Assembly: GCA_021772915.1 (NCBI GenBank)
Contig: JAJFLB010000031.1
Span: 1-64,000 of the forward strand
Reading direction: 5' to 3'
DNA: 64,000 nt
Source: Gammaproteobacteria bacterium
Lineage (GTDB): Bacteria; Pseudomonadota; Gammaproteobacteria; Xanthomonadales; SZUA-36
Below, one piece after another: positions 39,474-47,903 of the stretch. A program made the position numbers and the translations under genes. Within the stretch, counting starts at the first letter, position 1. Each line of letters starts with the position of its first letter. The notes beneath the pieces are model-generated. The model worked only from the letters and a program-made list of their open reading frames with translations, searched no databases and was not told the DNA's origin.

Positions 39474-41192
39474 ATGGCAAACCTTCGCCCCGTCCTATTT
39501 ATGTCATTGTTCGTTTTAGCCTATTTGATGTGGGTGGAGTGGCAAAAAGACTATGCCCCACAACCACAAACAACTGTGGTCAGTACGCCGGCCGAAGAGT
39601 TCTCTGTGCCCGGTTTGGGAGCGAGTCAAGGCCCTGTAAGCGGCGACTTGCCGGGTGATCTGCCCGAACCGGATGCCGGGCTCGTGGAAACCGAAAACAG
39701 CAAACCTGACTGGGAAGCCGGACAGGCTGTATTCGCATCTGGGAACAGTGGACTGCTAACAGTTGTAACAGATGTGCTTGAAGTGGGCATTGATCTTACG
39801 GGTGGAACGGTGGTTACGGCAAAGTTGCTGGATTATCTTGTTGACCTGGACAACCCGGGAATCAATGTTGATCTGCTCCTCCGCGATGGCCCTGAAATGT
39901 TTGTCGCACAGTCGGGGCTGTTGAGTCGAGAGGTCGCTCCAAACCACACCAGCAGCTATCGCGCTCAGCGTATGCAATATGAACTGGGACCGGGCTCAGA
40001 TGAAATTCGTGTACCACTGAGCTGGGATGATGAAAGTGGTATCCACGTGACCAAAACCTTTATTTTCAAACGTGGCAAGTATGACATTACTGTACAACAC
40101 ACCCTGACCAACGACAGTGGACAGGCCTGGACCGGAAGTCGTTATGACCAGTTGCAACGTGCCGTGTTGACAGATAAAGATGATGGTGGTTTTACTAACC
40201 CCGGCAGATACAGTTTCTTTGGTGTGGGCTTTTATAGTCCGGCTGAGAAGTTTGAGAAGGTGGATTTCGAGGATATTGCCGAAGAGCCTTTTAAACGTCA
40301 ATACAGTGGCGGCTGGGTATCCATGGTGCAGCATTATTTCTTTGCGGCGTGGATCCCCCCAAGCGAAGAAATGGACAGCTATTCCACCCAGGTCTATTCC
40401 CCGGCCGGGTATCCCCGCTATATAGCCAGAGCCGTGTCACCACAGGTTGTTGTGAGCAGCGGTGACCGCAAGGTGTTTGAAAGCAGGTTATATGTTGGAC
40501 CCAAATTGCAAGACGAGCTGGATGCGGTTGCAACCGGACTTCCTCATACTGTCAATTACGGTATTTTCACCGTGTTTTCGAAACCATTATTTTGGCTGCT
40601 TTCAAATATTCACAAGGTGGTGGGTAATTGGGGTTGGGCAATACTGTTGTTAACTGTGCTGATCAAACTGGCGTTTTTCAAACTGACCGAGGCCCAGTAC
40701 CGGTCCATGGCGCGAATGCGAAAACTGCAACCGCGTATAGAGCAACTCAAAGAGCGATACGGTGACGACCGCCAGCGTATGAGCCAGGCCATGATGGAGA
40801 TGTACAAAACCGAAAAGGTAAATCCATTGGGCGGTTGCCTGCCCATATTGGTGCAGATACCCATTTTCATTGCGCTTTACTGGGTGTTACTCGAATCGGT
40901 TGAACTGCGTCAGGCGCCATTTATTCTCTGGATTGATAACCTGACCGCAAAAGACCCGTACTTTATCCTCCCGGTGCTCAACGCAGCCTTCATGATCCTG
41001 TCCCAACGCCTGACACCAACGGCAGGTATGGATCCGATGCAACGCAAACTCATGCAATTCATGCCGATCGGCTTTTCCATCATGTTTGCATTTTTCCCGG
41101 CAGGTCTGGTGCTCTACTGGGCCACTAACGCCGGTTTGTCCCTGGCGCAACAGTGGTACATCACGCGAAAAATAGAAGCAGACAGTAAGTAA
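39474..41192 (+). CDS. yidC: Membrane protein insertase YidC
   Basis: 572 residues, the long Gram-negative form. N-terminal helix (PVLFMSLFVLAYLMWVEWQ), a large periplasmic domain, and the conserved five-helix insertase core from NWGWAILLLTVLIKLAFFKL through PLGGCLPILVQIPIFIALYW to FPAGLVLYWATNAGLSLAQQ. The positively charged groove Arg lies in FKLTEAQYRSMARMRKLQPR-type sequence. Followed by a 154-bp gap with tandem repeats. Confidence 0.97.
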   Translation: MANLRPVLFMSLFVLAYLMWVEWQKDYAPQPQTTVVSTPAEEFSVPGLGASQGPVSGDLPGDLPEPDAGLVETENSKPDWEAGQAVFASGNSGLLTVVTDVLEVGIDLTGGTVVTAKLLDYLVDLDNPGINVDLLLRDGPEMFVAQSGLLSREVAPNHTSSYRAQRMQYELGPGSDEIRVPLSWDDESGIHVTKTFIFKRGKYDITVQHTLTNDSGQAWTGSRYDQLQRAVLTDKDDGGFTNPGRYSFFGVGFYSPAEKFEKVDFEDIAEEPFKRQYSGGWVSMVQHYFFAAWIPPSEEMDSYSTQVYSPAGYPRYIARAVSPQVVVSSGDRKVFESRLYVGPKLQDELDAVATGLPHTVNYGIFTVFSKPLFWLLSNIHKVVGNWGWAILLLTVLIKLAFFKLTEAQYRSMARMRKLQPRIEQLKERYGDDRQRMSQAMMEMYKTEKVNPLGGCLPILVQIPIFIALYWVLLESVELRQAPFILWIDNLTAKDPYFILPVLNAAFMILSQRLTPTAGMDPMQRKLMQFMPIGFSIMFAFFPAGLVLYWATNAGLSLAQQWYITRKIEADSK

Positions 41193-41218
41193 GTTCCGTT
41201 TCTCGAGTGGCTCTGGAC

Positions 41219-41302
41219 GGCCCAGGCCAGTTTCTCAACCGGTTCCCGGTGGCCCAGGCCAGTTTCTCAACCGGTTCCCGGTCTCACCTTCTCTCACCTT
41301 CT
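41219..41302. repeat. Nested tandem repeat: 32 bp x2 and 10 bp x2
   Basis: GGCCCAGGCCAGTTTCTCAA plus CCGGTTCCCGGT forms a 32-bp unit repeated exactly (41219-41250, 41251-41282), followed by CTCACCTTCT twice (41283-41302). Read on the minus strand this is the same sequence as the 42-bp module found inside inverted-repeat element copy A (28751-28793). It fills most of the yidC-mnmE gap. Confidence 0.85.
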
Positions 41303-41346
41303 CCAGAGTGCTGGTGCAATTTACGGGTTGGCCATAAACTTCGGGT

Positions 41347-42702
41347 ATGGGAACCAAGAAACCACCAACACCTGACACGGACACCATCTGTGCCATAGCG
41401 ACCCCTCTCGGTGTAGGCGGGATTGGAATCATCCGTGTTTCCGGCCCACTTTGCACAACCATTGCAGAGCAGTTACTGGACGTTACGCTGACTCCCCGAC
41501 GCGTGTTTTTCGCGCGATTTCTGGATGATCATGGTTCGACTATTGACTCGGGCGTTGCTTTGTTGTTCGCGGCACCGGCCTCTTTTACCGGCGAAGACGT
41601 ATTGGAATTGCAGGCTCATGGGGGACCGCTGATCCTACAACTACTGATGACACGTGTGCTTGAATTGGGTGCGCGTCCGGCACGTCCCGGGGAGTTTTCG
41701 GAACGGGCATTTCTGAATAACAAACTCGATCTTGCTCAGGCGGAGGCTATCGCTGACTTAATTGAATCAGGTACAGAGGCCGCTGCGCGCGCGGCACAAC
41801 GGTCACTGGAAGGTGTTTTCTCCAACCGGGTCAACCTGCTGCTGGCAGAATTAACGTCCCTGCGGGTATTTATTGAGGCATCACTGGACTTTGCAGAGGA
41901 AGAAATCGACTTCCTGGCTGACAGCGATACACACCAGCGCCTGGAACAGACAATCCAAACCACCCGTCTGTTGCTGGACGAAGCCCGGCAAGGACGCTTA
42001 TTGCGCGACGGTATCACCATTGCCATTGTCGGACCGCCTAACGTGGGCAAGTCAAGCCTGCTCAATATACTGGCTGGGACGGATACCGCCATTGTGACAG
42101 ACATACCGGGCACTACCCGGGACGTGCTGCGCGAATCCATTTCAATAGAGGGCATACCGGTTCACTTTGCCGATACCGCAGGGTTACGGGACGCGACGGA
42201 CGTGATTGAAGCAGAAGGCGTCAAGCGGGCGAGGGCAGCCGTAGAGGGGTCAGACCTGGTGTTGCTGGTACTCGACTTGAGTGATCCAGGAGATTCAGCG
42301 CAACGACGGGCCCTGGAGCTGCCACCCGGCATTCGTTGTATCCAGGTATGGAACAAAATGGATATCGCAGCAGGTCATAATACAGACCAGGTAAACCAAG
42401 TAAACATATCGGCTAAAACCGGCGAGGGCATTGAAACACTGAAAACCATGATTCGTGACGCCGCCGGCCTCAGTGCGAGTCACGAAGGTGTTTTTTCAGC
42501 CAGGAAAAGACACCTGGACGCACTGCGCCGCACACAGCAGCACCTGCAGACAGGGAAAACCCAACTCGGTGAGCACGCGGCACCGGAGTTGCTGGCAGAA
42601 GAACTGCGGTTTGCCCATAAGGCCCTTGGGGAGATTACCGGCGCATTTTTGCCAGACGAGCTGCTTGGGGCTATTTTTGCCAGCTTTTGTATTGGGAAAT
42701 AG
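41347..42702 (+). CDS. mnmE: tRNA modification GTPase MnmE
   Basis: 451 residues. With MnmG it makes the cmnm5 modification of U34. N-terminal formyl-folate-binding domain (DTICAIATPLGVGGIGIIRVSG), helical domain, inserted G domain with GPPNVGKSSL, DIPGTTRDVL, DTAGLRD and NKMD, and the C-terminal FCIGK whose Cys is conserved. mnmG, rsmG and parAB, which often follow, are not here. Confidence 0.97.
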   Translation: MGTKKPPTPDTDTICAIATPLGVGGIGIIRVSGPLCTTIAEQLLDVTLTPRRVFFARFLDDHGSTIDSGVALLFAAPASFTGEDVLELQAHGGPLILQLLMTRVLELGARPARPGEFSERAFLNNKLDLAQAEAIADLIESGTEAAARAAQRSLEGVFSNRVNLLLAELTSLRVFIEASLDFAEEEIDFLADSDTHQRLEQTIQTTRLLLDEARQGRLLRDGITIAIVGPPNVGKSSLLNILAGTDTAIVTDIPGTTRDVLRESISIEGIPVHFADTAGLRDATDVIEAEGVKRARAAVEGSDLVLLVLDLSDPGDSAQRRALELPPGIRCIQVWNKMDIAAGHNTDQVNQVNISAKTGEGIETLKTMIRDAAGLSASHEGVFSARKRHLDALRRTQQHLQTGKTQLGEHAAPELLAEELRFAHKALGEITGAFLPDELLGAIFASFCIGK

Positions 42703-42758
42703 GATTAAGGTCAGTATGACCTCGTCGGATCACCAGCCCGCGTAATGCAAGAGGTGGG

Positions 42759-43021
42759 CCAGCCCGCATATTTCACCAGTATCCTGGATGATGGCGCCGG
42801 CCAGATGCGACTGGATGCCGAGCTGGACTGAAGGCCATAGCCGTAGCTATGGTCTGATGGAAGCTCAAGTTCAGGCGTATATGGACAAGCCAGGGGCGGG
42901 ATAGGTATTGGGCCGGGTACAAAGTGTACCTTGGGGTTTGTTTGCAAATATGTCATTTAAGTCAACTGATTCATTTGCTTGCGGTGAGGCCCATTACCGG
43001 CTGGTGAAATATGCGGGCTAG
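42759..43021. repeat. Inverted-repeat element, copy B (263 bp, MITE-like)
   Basis: Left arm 42759-42780 and right arm 43000-43021 are the same terminal sequences as in copy A. Internal stem CCATAGC-CGTA-GCTATGG (42835-42852) corresponds to the stem of copy A but one pair shorter, changed on both arms. The right end provides the TAG stop of tusA. Fills the mnmE-tusA gap. Confidence 0.85.
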
Positions 43022-43245
43022 GCAGGTTTGCGTAATACAAACCGGTAAACGCCGGCCTCTTCACCCTGCTCTAACAGTTCATTGCCGGTGGTTCGGCAAA
43101 ATGCCGCGAAATCGGCCACCGAACCGGCGTCAGTTGCAAGTATTTCCAGCGTGCCGCCTTCGGGTACGGTCTTGAGGGCTTTTTTTGCTTTCAAAATGGG
43201 CAATGGGCAGTTGAGGCCCTTTGCGTCGAGTAATTGGTCGGCCAT
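43018..43245 (-). CDS. tusA: TusA-family sulfur carrier protein
   Basis: 75 residues with the CPxP motif at GLNCPLPILKAKKAL (Cys 13), where persulfide sulfur is carried. In sulfur oxidisers TusA passes sulfur from rhodanese or DsrE proteins to the oxidation machinery. Encoded 37 bp after dsrE2 on the same strand. Its stop codon is formed by the terminal repeat of element copy B, so the original 3' end may have been replaced; the length is still normal. Confidence 0.9.
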   Translation of the reverse strand: MADQLLDAKGLNCPLPILKAKKALKTVPEGGTLEILATDAGSVADFAAFCRTTGNELLEQGEEAGVYRFVLRKPA

Positions 43246-43282
43246 GATAGTTTCCTTTTGGCAGCTTTATAAAACGAAGCGA

Positions 43283-43777
43283 TCAGATGAACAGATTGAT
43301 ATGGCTTTGGGTCGCAACCTCGACATAAGTTGCCGCACCACCCAACTCAGGGCCGTCAATCATTTCATCAAATGAATATTCGAACAGATCCATGGTCATC
43401 TGGCATGCGATCATACGAACCTCGGCCTCAAGGGCAAATTCACGCAACTCTTCAATGGTCGCGACACCCTTCTTGGACATGAGGTTTTTCATCATTTTTG
43501 AGGCTGCGGCGTCAATACCTGGAATGGCAGATACGATATTCGGCATTCCCATGTGCATACCCATCATCGGCATTTTCATGGCCGGATTACCTAACGAGGA
43601 AATTTGCAAATTCAGATCCTTCAAGAGCAATGGCAAGCCGTAAAAGGTAAAAAACATGGTGACATCCAAACCCATGGCTGCCGCGGTGGTGCCGACAATA
43701 AAGGGTGGGTAGGCCCAGTCAAGCGTGCCTTTCGTGACGATAATAGACATGGTATTGGGGTCAATATTGTTGCTCAT
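43283..43777 (-). CDS. DsrE2-like sulfurtransferase (DsrE/F family)
   Basis: 164 residues. DsrE2-type: a hydrophobic N-terminal part (YPPFIVGTTAAAMGLDVTMFFTFYGLPLLL), a Met-rich middle (MKMPMMGMHMGMPN) and the conserved Cys near residue 125 in VRMIACQMTMDLFEY. Probably a membrane-associated persulfide carrier that works with TusA. Separated from hdrB by 270 bp containing a short hairpin and a T/A-rich region, so dsrE2-tusA may have its own promoter. Confidence 0.88.
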   Translation of the reverse strand: MSNNIDPNTMSIIVTKGTLDWAYPPFIVGTTAAAMGLDVTMFFTFYGLPLLLKDLNLQISSLGNPAMKMPMMGMHMGMPNIVSAIPGIDAAASKMMKNLMSKKGVATIEELREFALEAEVRMIACQMTMDLFEYSFDEMIDGPELGGAATYVEVATQSHINLFI

Positions 43778-43979
43778 GAGTGGTCCATTTAATAAGGTAA
43801 AACCTTCTTTTGTTAGTAGCTTAGGAGTTTCGAGTATATATTAAACTTCGTTTATTAGGGAAATCGAATATTCAATGCAACAGGCAAAAATACTGGTCGG
43901 AATTTTGTGCCAACACGACGTATGAGACCCGGTAAGTTGCAATCTGCCTTCACAAGGCCACTGAGAATAGATCGTAGGT

Positions 43980-43999
43980 TAGTTGGATTAACCCAACTA
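43980..43999 (-). terminator. Hairpin after hdrB
   Basis: TAGTTGG-ATTAAC-CCAACTA, a 7-bp stem 49 bp beyond the hdrB stop in transcription direction. There is no clear T run. It may end the qmoA-qmoB-hdrC-hdrB message. The rest of 43778-44047 shows no gene. Confidence 0.4.
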
Positions 44000-44047
44000 T
44001 CCGCCCGGCAGTCTGGAATCCATTTTTGTGGCGGCAATGTGTGGGTG

Positions 44048-44968
44048 CTAGGCGTTTTGTACCAGGATGTCCAACTTTTCAGAACGGACCGTGTTGCGGT
44101 GCAGACCGGCATCTTTCCTCCCATCCAAACCGAAGGCTTTGGCCATCAGCTGGCTGTAGAAGACCACCGGAAGATTGAAGTCAGTACCGAATTTTTTGTT
44201 GATTTCCGCCTGATACATTTCCACGTTGGTTTGGCACAAAGGGCAGGGTGTTGAGATGACGTCAGCCCCGGCATCCTCGGCGGCTTGCAGGATTTCCTTG
44301 ATCAGGTGAAGGGTTTTCTCCGGGGAAATAACCGAGATCGAACCACCACAGCAACTGGTCTTGACATTGAAGTCCACCGCTTCGGCCCCACAGGCCTCGG
44401 CAAATTGATCGAGAAACTCAGGGTCATCAAAGGTATCGTAATTGCCGCCTGATTCCGTGTTGGCAAAGGGCCGAACAGTCTGGCAGCCAACGTAGCCCGC
44501 CACTTTAAGCCCATCCAGAGGCTGGGTCACTCGCTCCTTGATTTTGTCGATACCAACCTCGTTGACGATAACTTCGCAGGCATGGCGGACCTGCAAACTG
44601 GCCTCGTAGGACAAATCGGCAACCGCCAAAGACTCATTTACTTTGTTTTGCAGGGCGACGTCGGCCTTGATTCTCTCATTTGCCCCGTGGGTGTTCAGAT
44701 AACAAGCAGCGCAACCCGTAATCACATCGGTTGCATGCTGGGTCTCCGCCTTCGCCAGGTTGCGTCCGGTCAGTGCTGTTGTTGGCAATGGCCCCCCGCC
44801 GATATTGCCAACTGAGGCCCCGCAACAATTCCAGTCGTCCAGTTCCTCCATTTCAAGCCCGAGCTCCGGGATGATTGCACGCAGGGACTCATCGAGGTGT
44901 TTGGAGCTGCCCTGGGAGCTACACCCGGGGTAATAAACGTATTTTTTCCTGGCGTCTTTGCTGTTCAT
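44048..44968 (-). CDS. hdrB: HdrB-like subunit (CCG domains) of Qmo/Hdr complex
   Basis: 306 residues with two complete CCG cysteine motifs: YPGCSS ... NCCGAS ... GCAAC, and GYVGCQ ... TSCCGG ... CPLC. In heterodisulfide reductase these bind two non-cubane 4Fe-4S clusters where the disulfide is reduced. All the ligands are kept, so the subunit should be active. Start overlaps the hdrC stop by 4 bp. Here it follows qmoB where a QmoC would be expected. Confidence 0.9.
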   Translation of the reverse strand: MNSKDARKKYVYYPGCSSQGSSKHLDESLRAIIPELGLEMEELDDWNCCGASVGNIGGGPLPTTALTGRNLAKAETQHATDVITGCAACYLNTHGANERIKADVALQNKVNESLAVADLSYEASLQVRHACEVIVNEVGIDKIKERVTQPLDGLKVAGYVGCQTVRPFANTESGGNYDTFDDPEFLDQFAEACGAEAVDFNVKTSCCGGSISVISPEKTLHLIKEILQAAEDAGADVISTPCPLCQTNVEMYQAEINKKFGTDFNLPVVFYSQLMAKAFGLDGRKDAGLHRNTVRSEKLDILVQNA

Positions 44969-45582
44969 GATTTGTCTTCACCCAATTGATCACGGGCTTC
45001 TATTTCAGCGGCCTTTTCCAGTATTGCCTGCAGACCACCGGTGTCTGAAACTTTGTGCGGAAGACCCAGGTGCATACGCCCTTTCAGAATCAGATCCAGG
45101 GCAATCTTCAGATTTCCCAGGCCCCTTTTAATGCCTTCGGCCAAACCAAAGGAAAAATAGAACTTTGCGGTCACCAGTCTTTCGTCTGTTCTGCCGAAAT
45201 GCGTAACGCTCCACCAGAAAGAACGCGCAAAGCGACTGGTTACCACCTCATCGGCATAACCTAGGGAAACGGCCTTGGCTGCCAGACCCTGTACGATGGA
45301 GGTGACCGGAATACCACGGGGGCAGCGGACGGTACAACGGTAACAGGAGGTACAGTTCCACAGGGTATTGGAACGCAATACGGTATCCTTCATGCCCGCC
45401 CTGATCATCATGATGAGCTTGCGTGGACCGTGGTCCATGTCAGTACCAATCGGGCAAGATCCCGAGCAAGCCCCGCATTGCATACACATCGACAACTGGT
45501 CACCGCCCTTGACGTTTTCATAGACCCACCTGGCAAAACCAAGGTCGTATTTCTGGCTGCTGTCGGGTAACGGTGTTGCCAC
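44965..45582 (-). CDS. hdrC: HdrC-like 2x[4Fe-4S] subunit
   Basis: 205 residues. Two cluster motifs: CMQCGACSGSCP and CTSCYRCTVRCP. The C-terminal part is helical and soluble; no cytochrome-b-like membrane segment is fused, in contrast to QmoC. Transfers electrons between the flavin subunits and HdrB. Two bases separate it from qmoB. Confidence 0.9.
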   Translation of the reverse strand: MATPLPDSSQKYDLGFARWVYENVKGGDQLSMCMQCGACSGSCPIGTDMDHGPRKLIMMIRAGMKDTVLRSNTLWNCTSCYRCTVRCPRGIPVTSIVQGLAAKAVSLGYADEVVTSRFARSFWWSVTHFGRTDERLVTAKFYFSFGLAEGIKRGLGNLKIALDLILKGRMHLGLPHKVSDTGGLQAILEKAAEIEARDQLGEDKS

Positions 45583-45584
45583 GT

Positions 45585-47903
45585 CTAAAACCCCTTGAAT
45601 GGGTTAAACCCGATTGCTTCGATCGTTTCAACAAAGCCGTTAATAACCTCGGGAATGCGACCCGAGTCAGCGATTGAAACCTCTTCCAGGGTCACTCGTT
45701 CCTCTTCCAGCATCAGGCTCTTCAGGGTTTCGCCGACTTTGGACAAACGCTCCTTGGCTAGACCACTGCCTTTGATGTAATGGCACTGGTAGTCGTCACC
45801 AGACTTGCAGCCCATCAGCATGATGCCGTCAAAGCCCTTTTCAAGCGCGGTCGAAATCCACAACAAATTAATCGATCCCAGGCAGCGGACAGGAATAATA
45901 CGAACAAAGGCGCTGTATTGATAACGATTTAAGCCGGCCATATCCAACGCTGGATAAGCATCATTCTCGCAGGCGAAGATCAGAATTCGGGGCTTTTCCG
46001 AAAACTCGTCCGGTACCTCAATGGCGGCAATCATCTCGCTGACCATATGTGGGCTGTAGTTGTCGAAACTGATAGTGCGCACGGGGCAGGCGCCCATACA
46101 GGTACCACAGCGACGGCAACGCGACTCAATCAATATGGGGAATTGCCTTTCATCCTCTTCGATCGCTCCAAATGGACATTCAATCGTGCAACGGCGGCAC
46201 TTGGTGCAGATATCCAGGCCAAATTTAGGGAAAGACAGGTCTCCCACACGCGGGTGCATGGCCGCCCCTCGAGCCGCTCCCTCGATCGCCTGAATGGCTT
46301 TAAGTGCCGCACCCGCCGCATCCTCTGCTGCTTCCGCCATATTCATCGGTCGACGTACCGGTCCACAGGTATAAATGCCGGTTCTGCGGGTTTCATAAGG
46401 GAAGCAAAGATAGTGCGAGTCGGAAAACCCGTCGGTCAGAATCGGGATATGAGGTCCCTGCACGTATTGTAAATTGAGTAAGGCCCCTCCCGGCAAGACC
46501 GGCTCTGCTGCGGCCCCTCCATTGACAGCTTCCGTATTCTCACCGGGTTCAGATTTGGATTTATCGTCATTATTGTCAATAACCCGAATGGCCAGCGGCA
46601 GAGGTGCATTCGGGTTGACATCGCTGACCAGTTGATCGGCCCCGGTTTCGGCCGGATCAATATGAGGGTTGGTTGAATTGGGCACCATCCCCGTGGCCAG
46701 AACGACCAGGTCGGGGTTCTGCAGGCTTACCTCTTCACCCAGAAGCATATCGTCATACACCAACCCGAGATCCGCAGACACGCTACGCACCTTGCCCTTG
46801 ATAAATACAATGCCGGCTTCCTGGGCCTGCCGATAAAACTCTTCCGCCGTACCGGGAGTACGCAGCTCCTGGAAGAGGATATAGACATTGGCACCGGGGT
46901 CAGCCCGGATTATCTGGAGCGCCTGTTTAATCGAAACCCCGCAGCAAACTGATGAACAGTAAGGCAGGTGATCGGGATCAAGCGAGCCAGCGCATTGTAC
47001 AAATACGACAGTCTTGGCTGGTTTGTCATCTGACTTGCGTTGCAATGGTCCCTCACCCAGCATCTCCTCAAGCTCAACCCCGGTGACAACGTCAGTGCTC
47101 TGACCGTAGCCCAGATGACTGAGTTTGCCGGCGTCATAGGGACGCCAGCCAGTGGCGACTACGATGGCGCCGACATGCTCCGTTCGTGATTCATCACCCA
47201 GCTCAATGGTTACGGTGAATTTTCCGGGGCCACCCTCGGTTTTTGTCACGAGGGCACCGGTAAGGATCGTAATAGCGGGTTCCGCCTCGGTTGCCGCAAT
47301 CAGTTCGTCAGTGCTGTTAGCCTGGGGGTCGCGATACGGTGGCAGGTGGGGCATGGTTTTTGACCATTTGTTGGCCCAACCACCCACATGATCTTGCTGC
47401 TCGACCAGTAAAACCTCATATCCGGTCCTGGCGGCCTCTAGCGCAGCCGTCAATCCAGTTGTGCCAGCACCTAAAACCAGCAGGGTCCGGCTGTATTCAC
47501 CTTCCGGTTCAGCGCTTGCAGGTAAAGTCTCAGTCGCCTGTGCGATGGCCATGCGCAAGTTGTCGTCGGCCAGCATCTGCGTGTCTTCTTCGCCCGCAGG
47601 TTGTGACCACGCGACCTGCTCTCGCAGGTTAGCGCGCACTGCCGTGGCGCCATCGAAGGTAAACCGATCTGTCATCGCTCGGGGGGAACAGGCGGCAACA
47701 ATCGGCTGATTTACATCACCTCCGACAAGGTCGGCATCGATGAGTGCGCGTCCTTCATTACTACACAGGAAATCATGCCGGCGGCATATCGGTACTTTAA
47801 GTTCGGTACTGGCTATCTGCTCAAGCGCGTCGACAGAAACTGCGTCACCGATACCACAACCCTGACACAGGTATACACCGGTTCTTGTGATGTAGTCGCT
47901 CAT
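45585..47903 (-). CDS. qmoB: QmoB-like flavoprotein (HdrA-type with MvhD-like C-terminus)
   Basis: 772 residues. N-terminal Cys-containing part (GVYLCQGCGIGDAVSVDAL), FAD domain LVLGAGTTGLTAALEAARTG, the HdrA segment CAGSLDPDHLPYCSSVCCG, two 4Fe-4S motifs CTKCRRCTIECP and CRRCGTCMGACP, and a C-terminal MvhD/HdrD-delta-like domain from ILIFACENDAYPALD through PVRCLGSINLLWI to GCKSGDDYQCHYIKG. This order is that of QmoB. A Pro/Gly/acidic insertion at about residues 440-475 is unusual. Its start overlaps the qmoA stop by 4 bp. Confidence 0.92.
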   Translation of the reverse strand: MSDYITRTGVYLCQGCGIGDAVSVDALEQIASTELKVPICRRHDFLCSNEGRALIDADLVGGDVNQPIVAACSPRAMTDRFTFDGATAVRANLREQVAWSQPAGEEDTQMLADDNLRMAIAQATETLPASAEPEGEYSRTLLVLGAGTTGLTAALEAARTGYEVLLVEQQDHVGGWANKWSKTMPHLPPYRDPQANSTDELIAATEAEPAITILTGALVTKTEGGPGKFTVTIELGDESRTEHVGAIVVATGWRPYDAGKLSHLGYGQSTDVVTGVELEEMLGEGPLQRKSDDKPAKTVVFVQCAGSLDPDHLPYCSSVCCGVSIKQALQIIRADPGANVYILFQELRTPGTAEEFYRQAQEAGIVFIKGKVRSVSADLGLVYDDMLLGEEVSLQNPDLVVLATGMVPNSTNPHIDPAETGADQLVSDVNPNAPLPLAIRVIDNNDDKSKSEPGENTEAVNGGAAAEPVLPGGALLNLQYVQGPHIPILTDGFSDSHYLCFPYETRRTGIYTCGPVRRPMNMAEAAEDAAGAALKAIQAIEGAARGAAMHPRVGDLSFPKFGLDICTKCRRCTIECPFGAIEEDERQFPILIESRCRRCGTCMGACPVRTISFDNYSPHMVSEMIAAIEVPDEFSEKPRILIFACENDAYPALDMAGLNRYQYSAFVRIIPVRCLGSINLLWISTALEKGFDGIMLMGCKSGDDYQCHYIKGSGLAKERLSKVGETLKSLMLEEERVTLEEVSIADSGRIPEVINGFVETIEAIGFNPFKGF

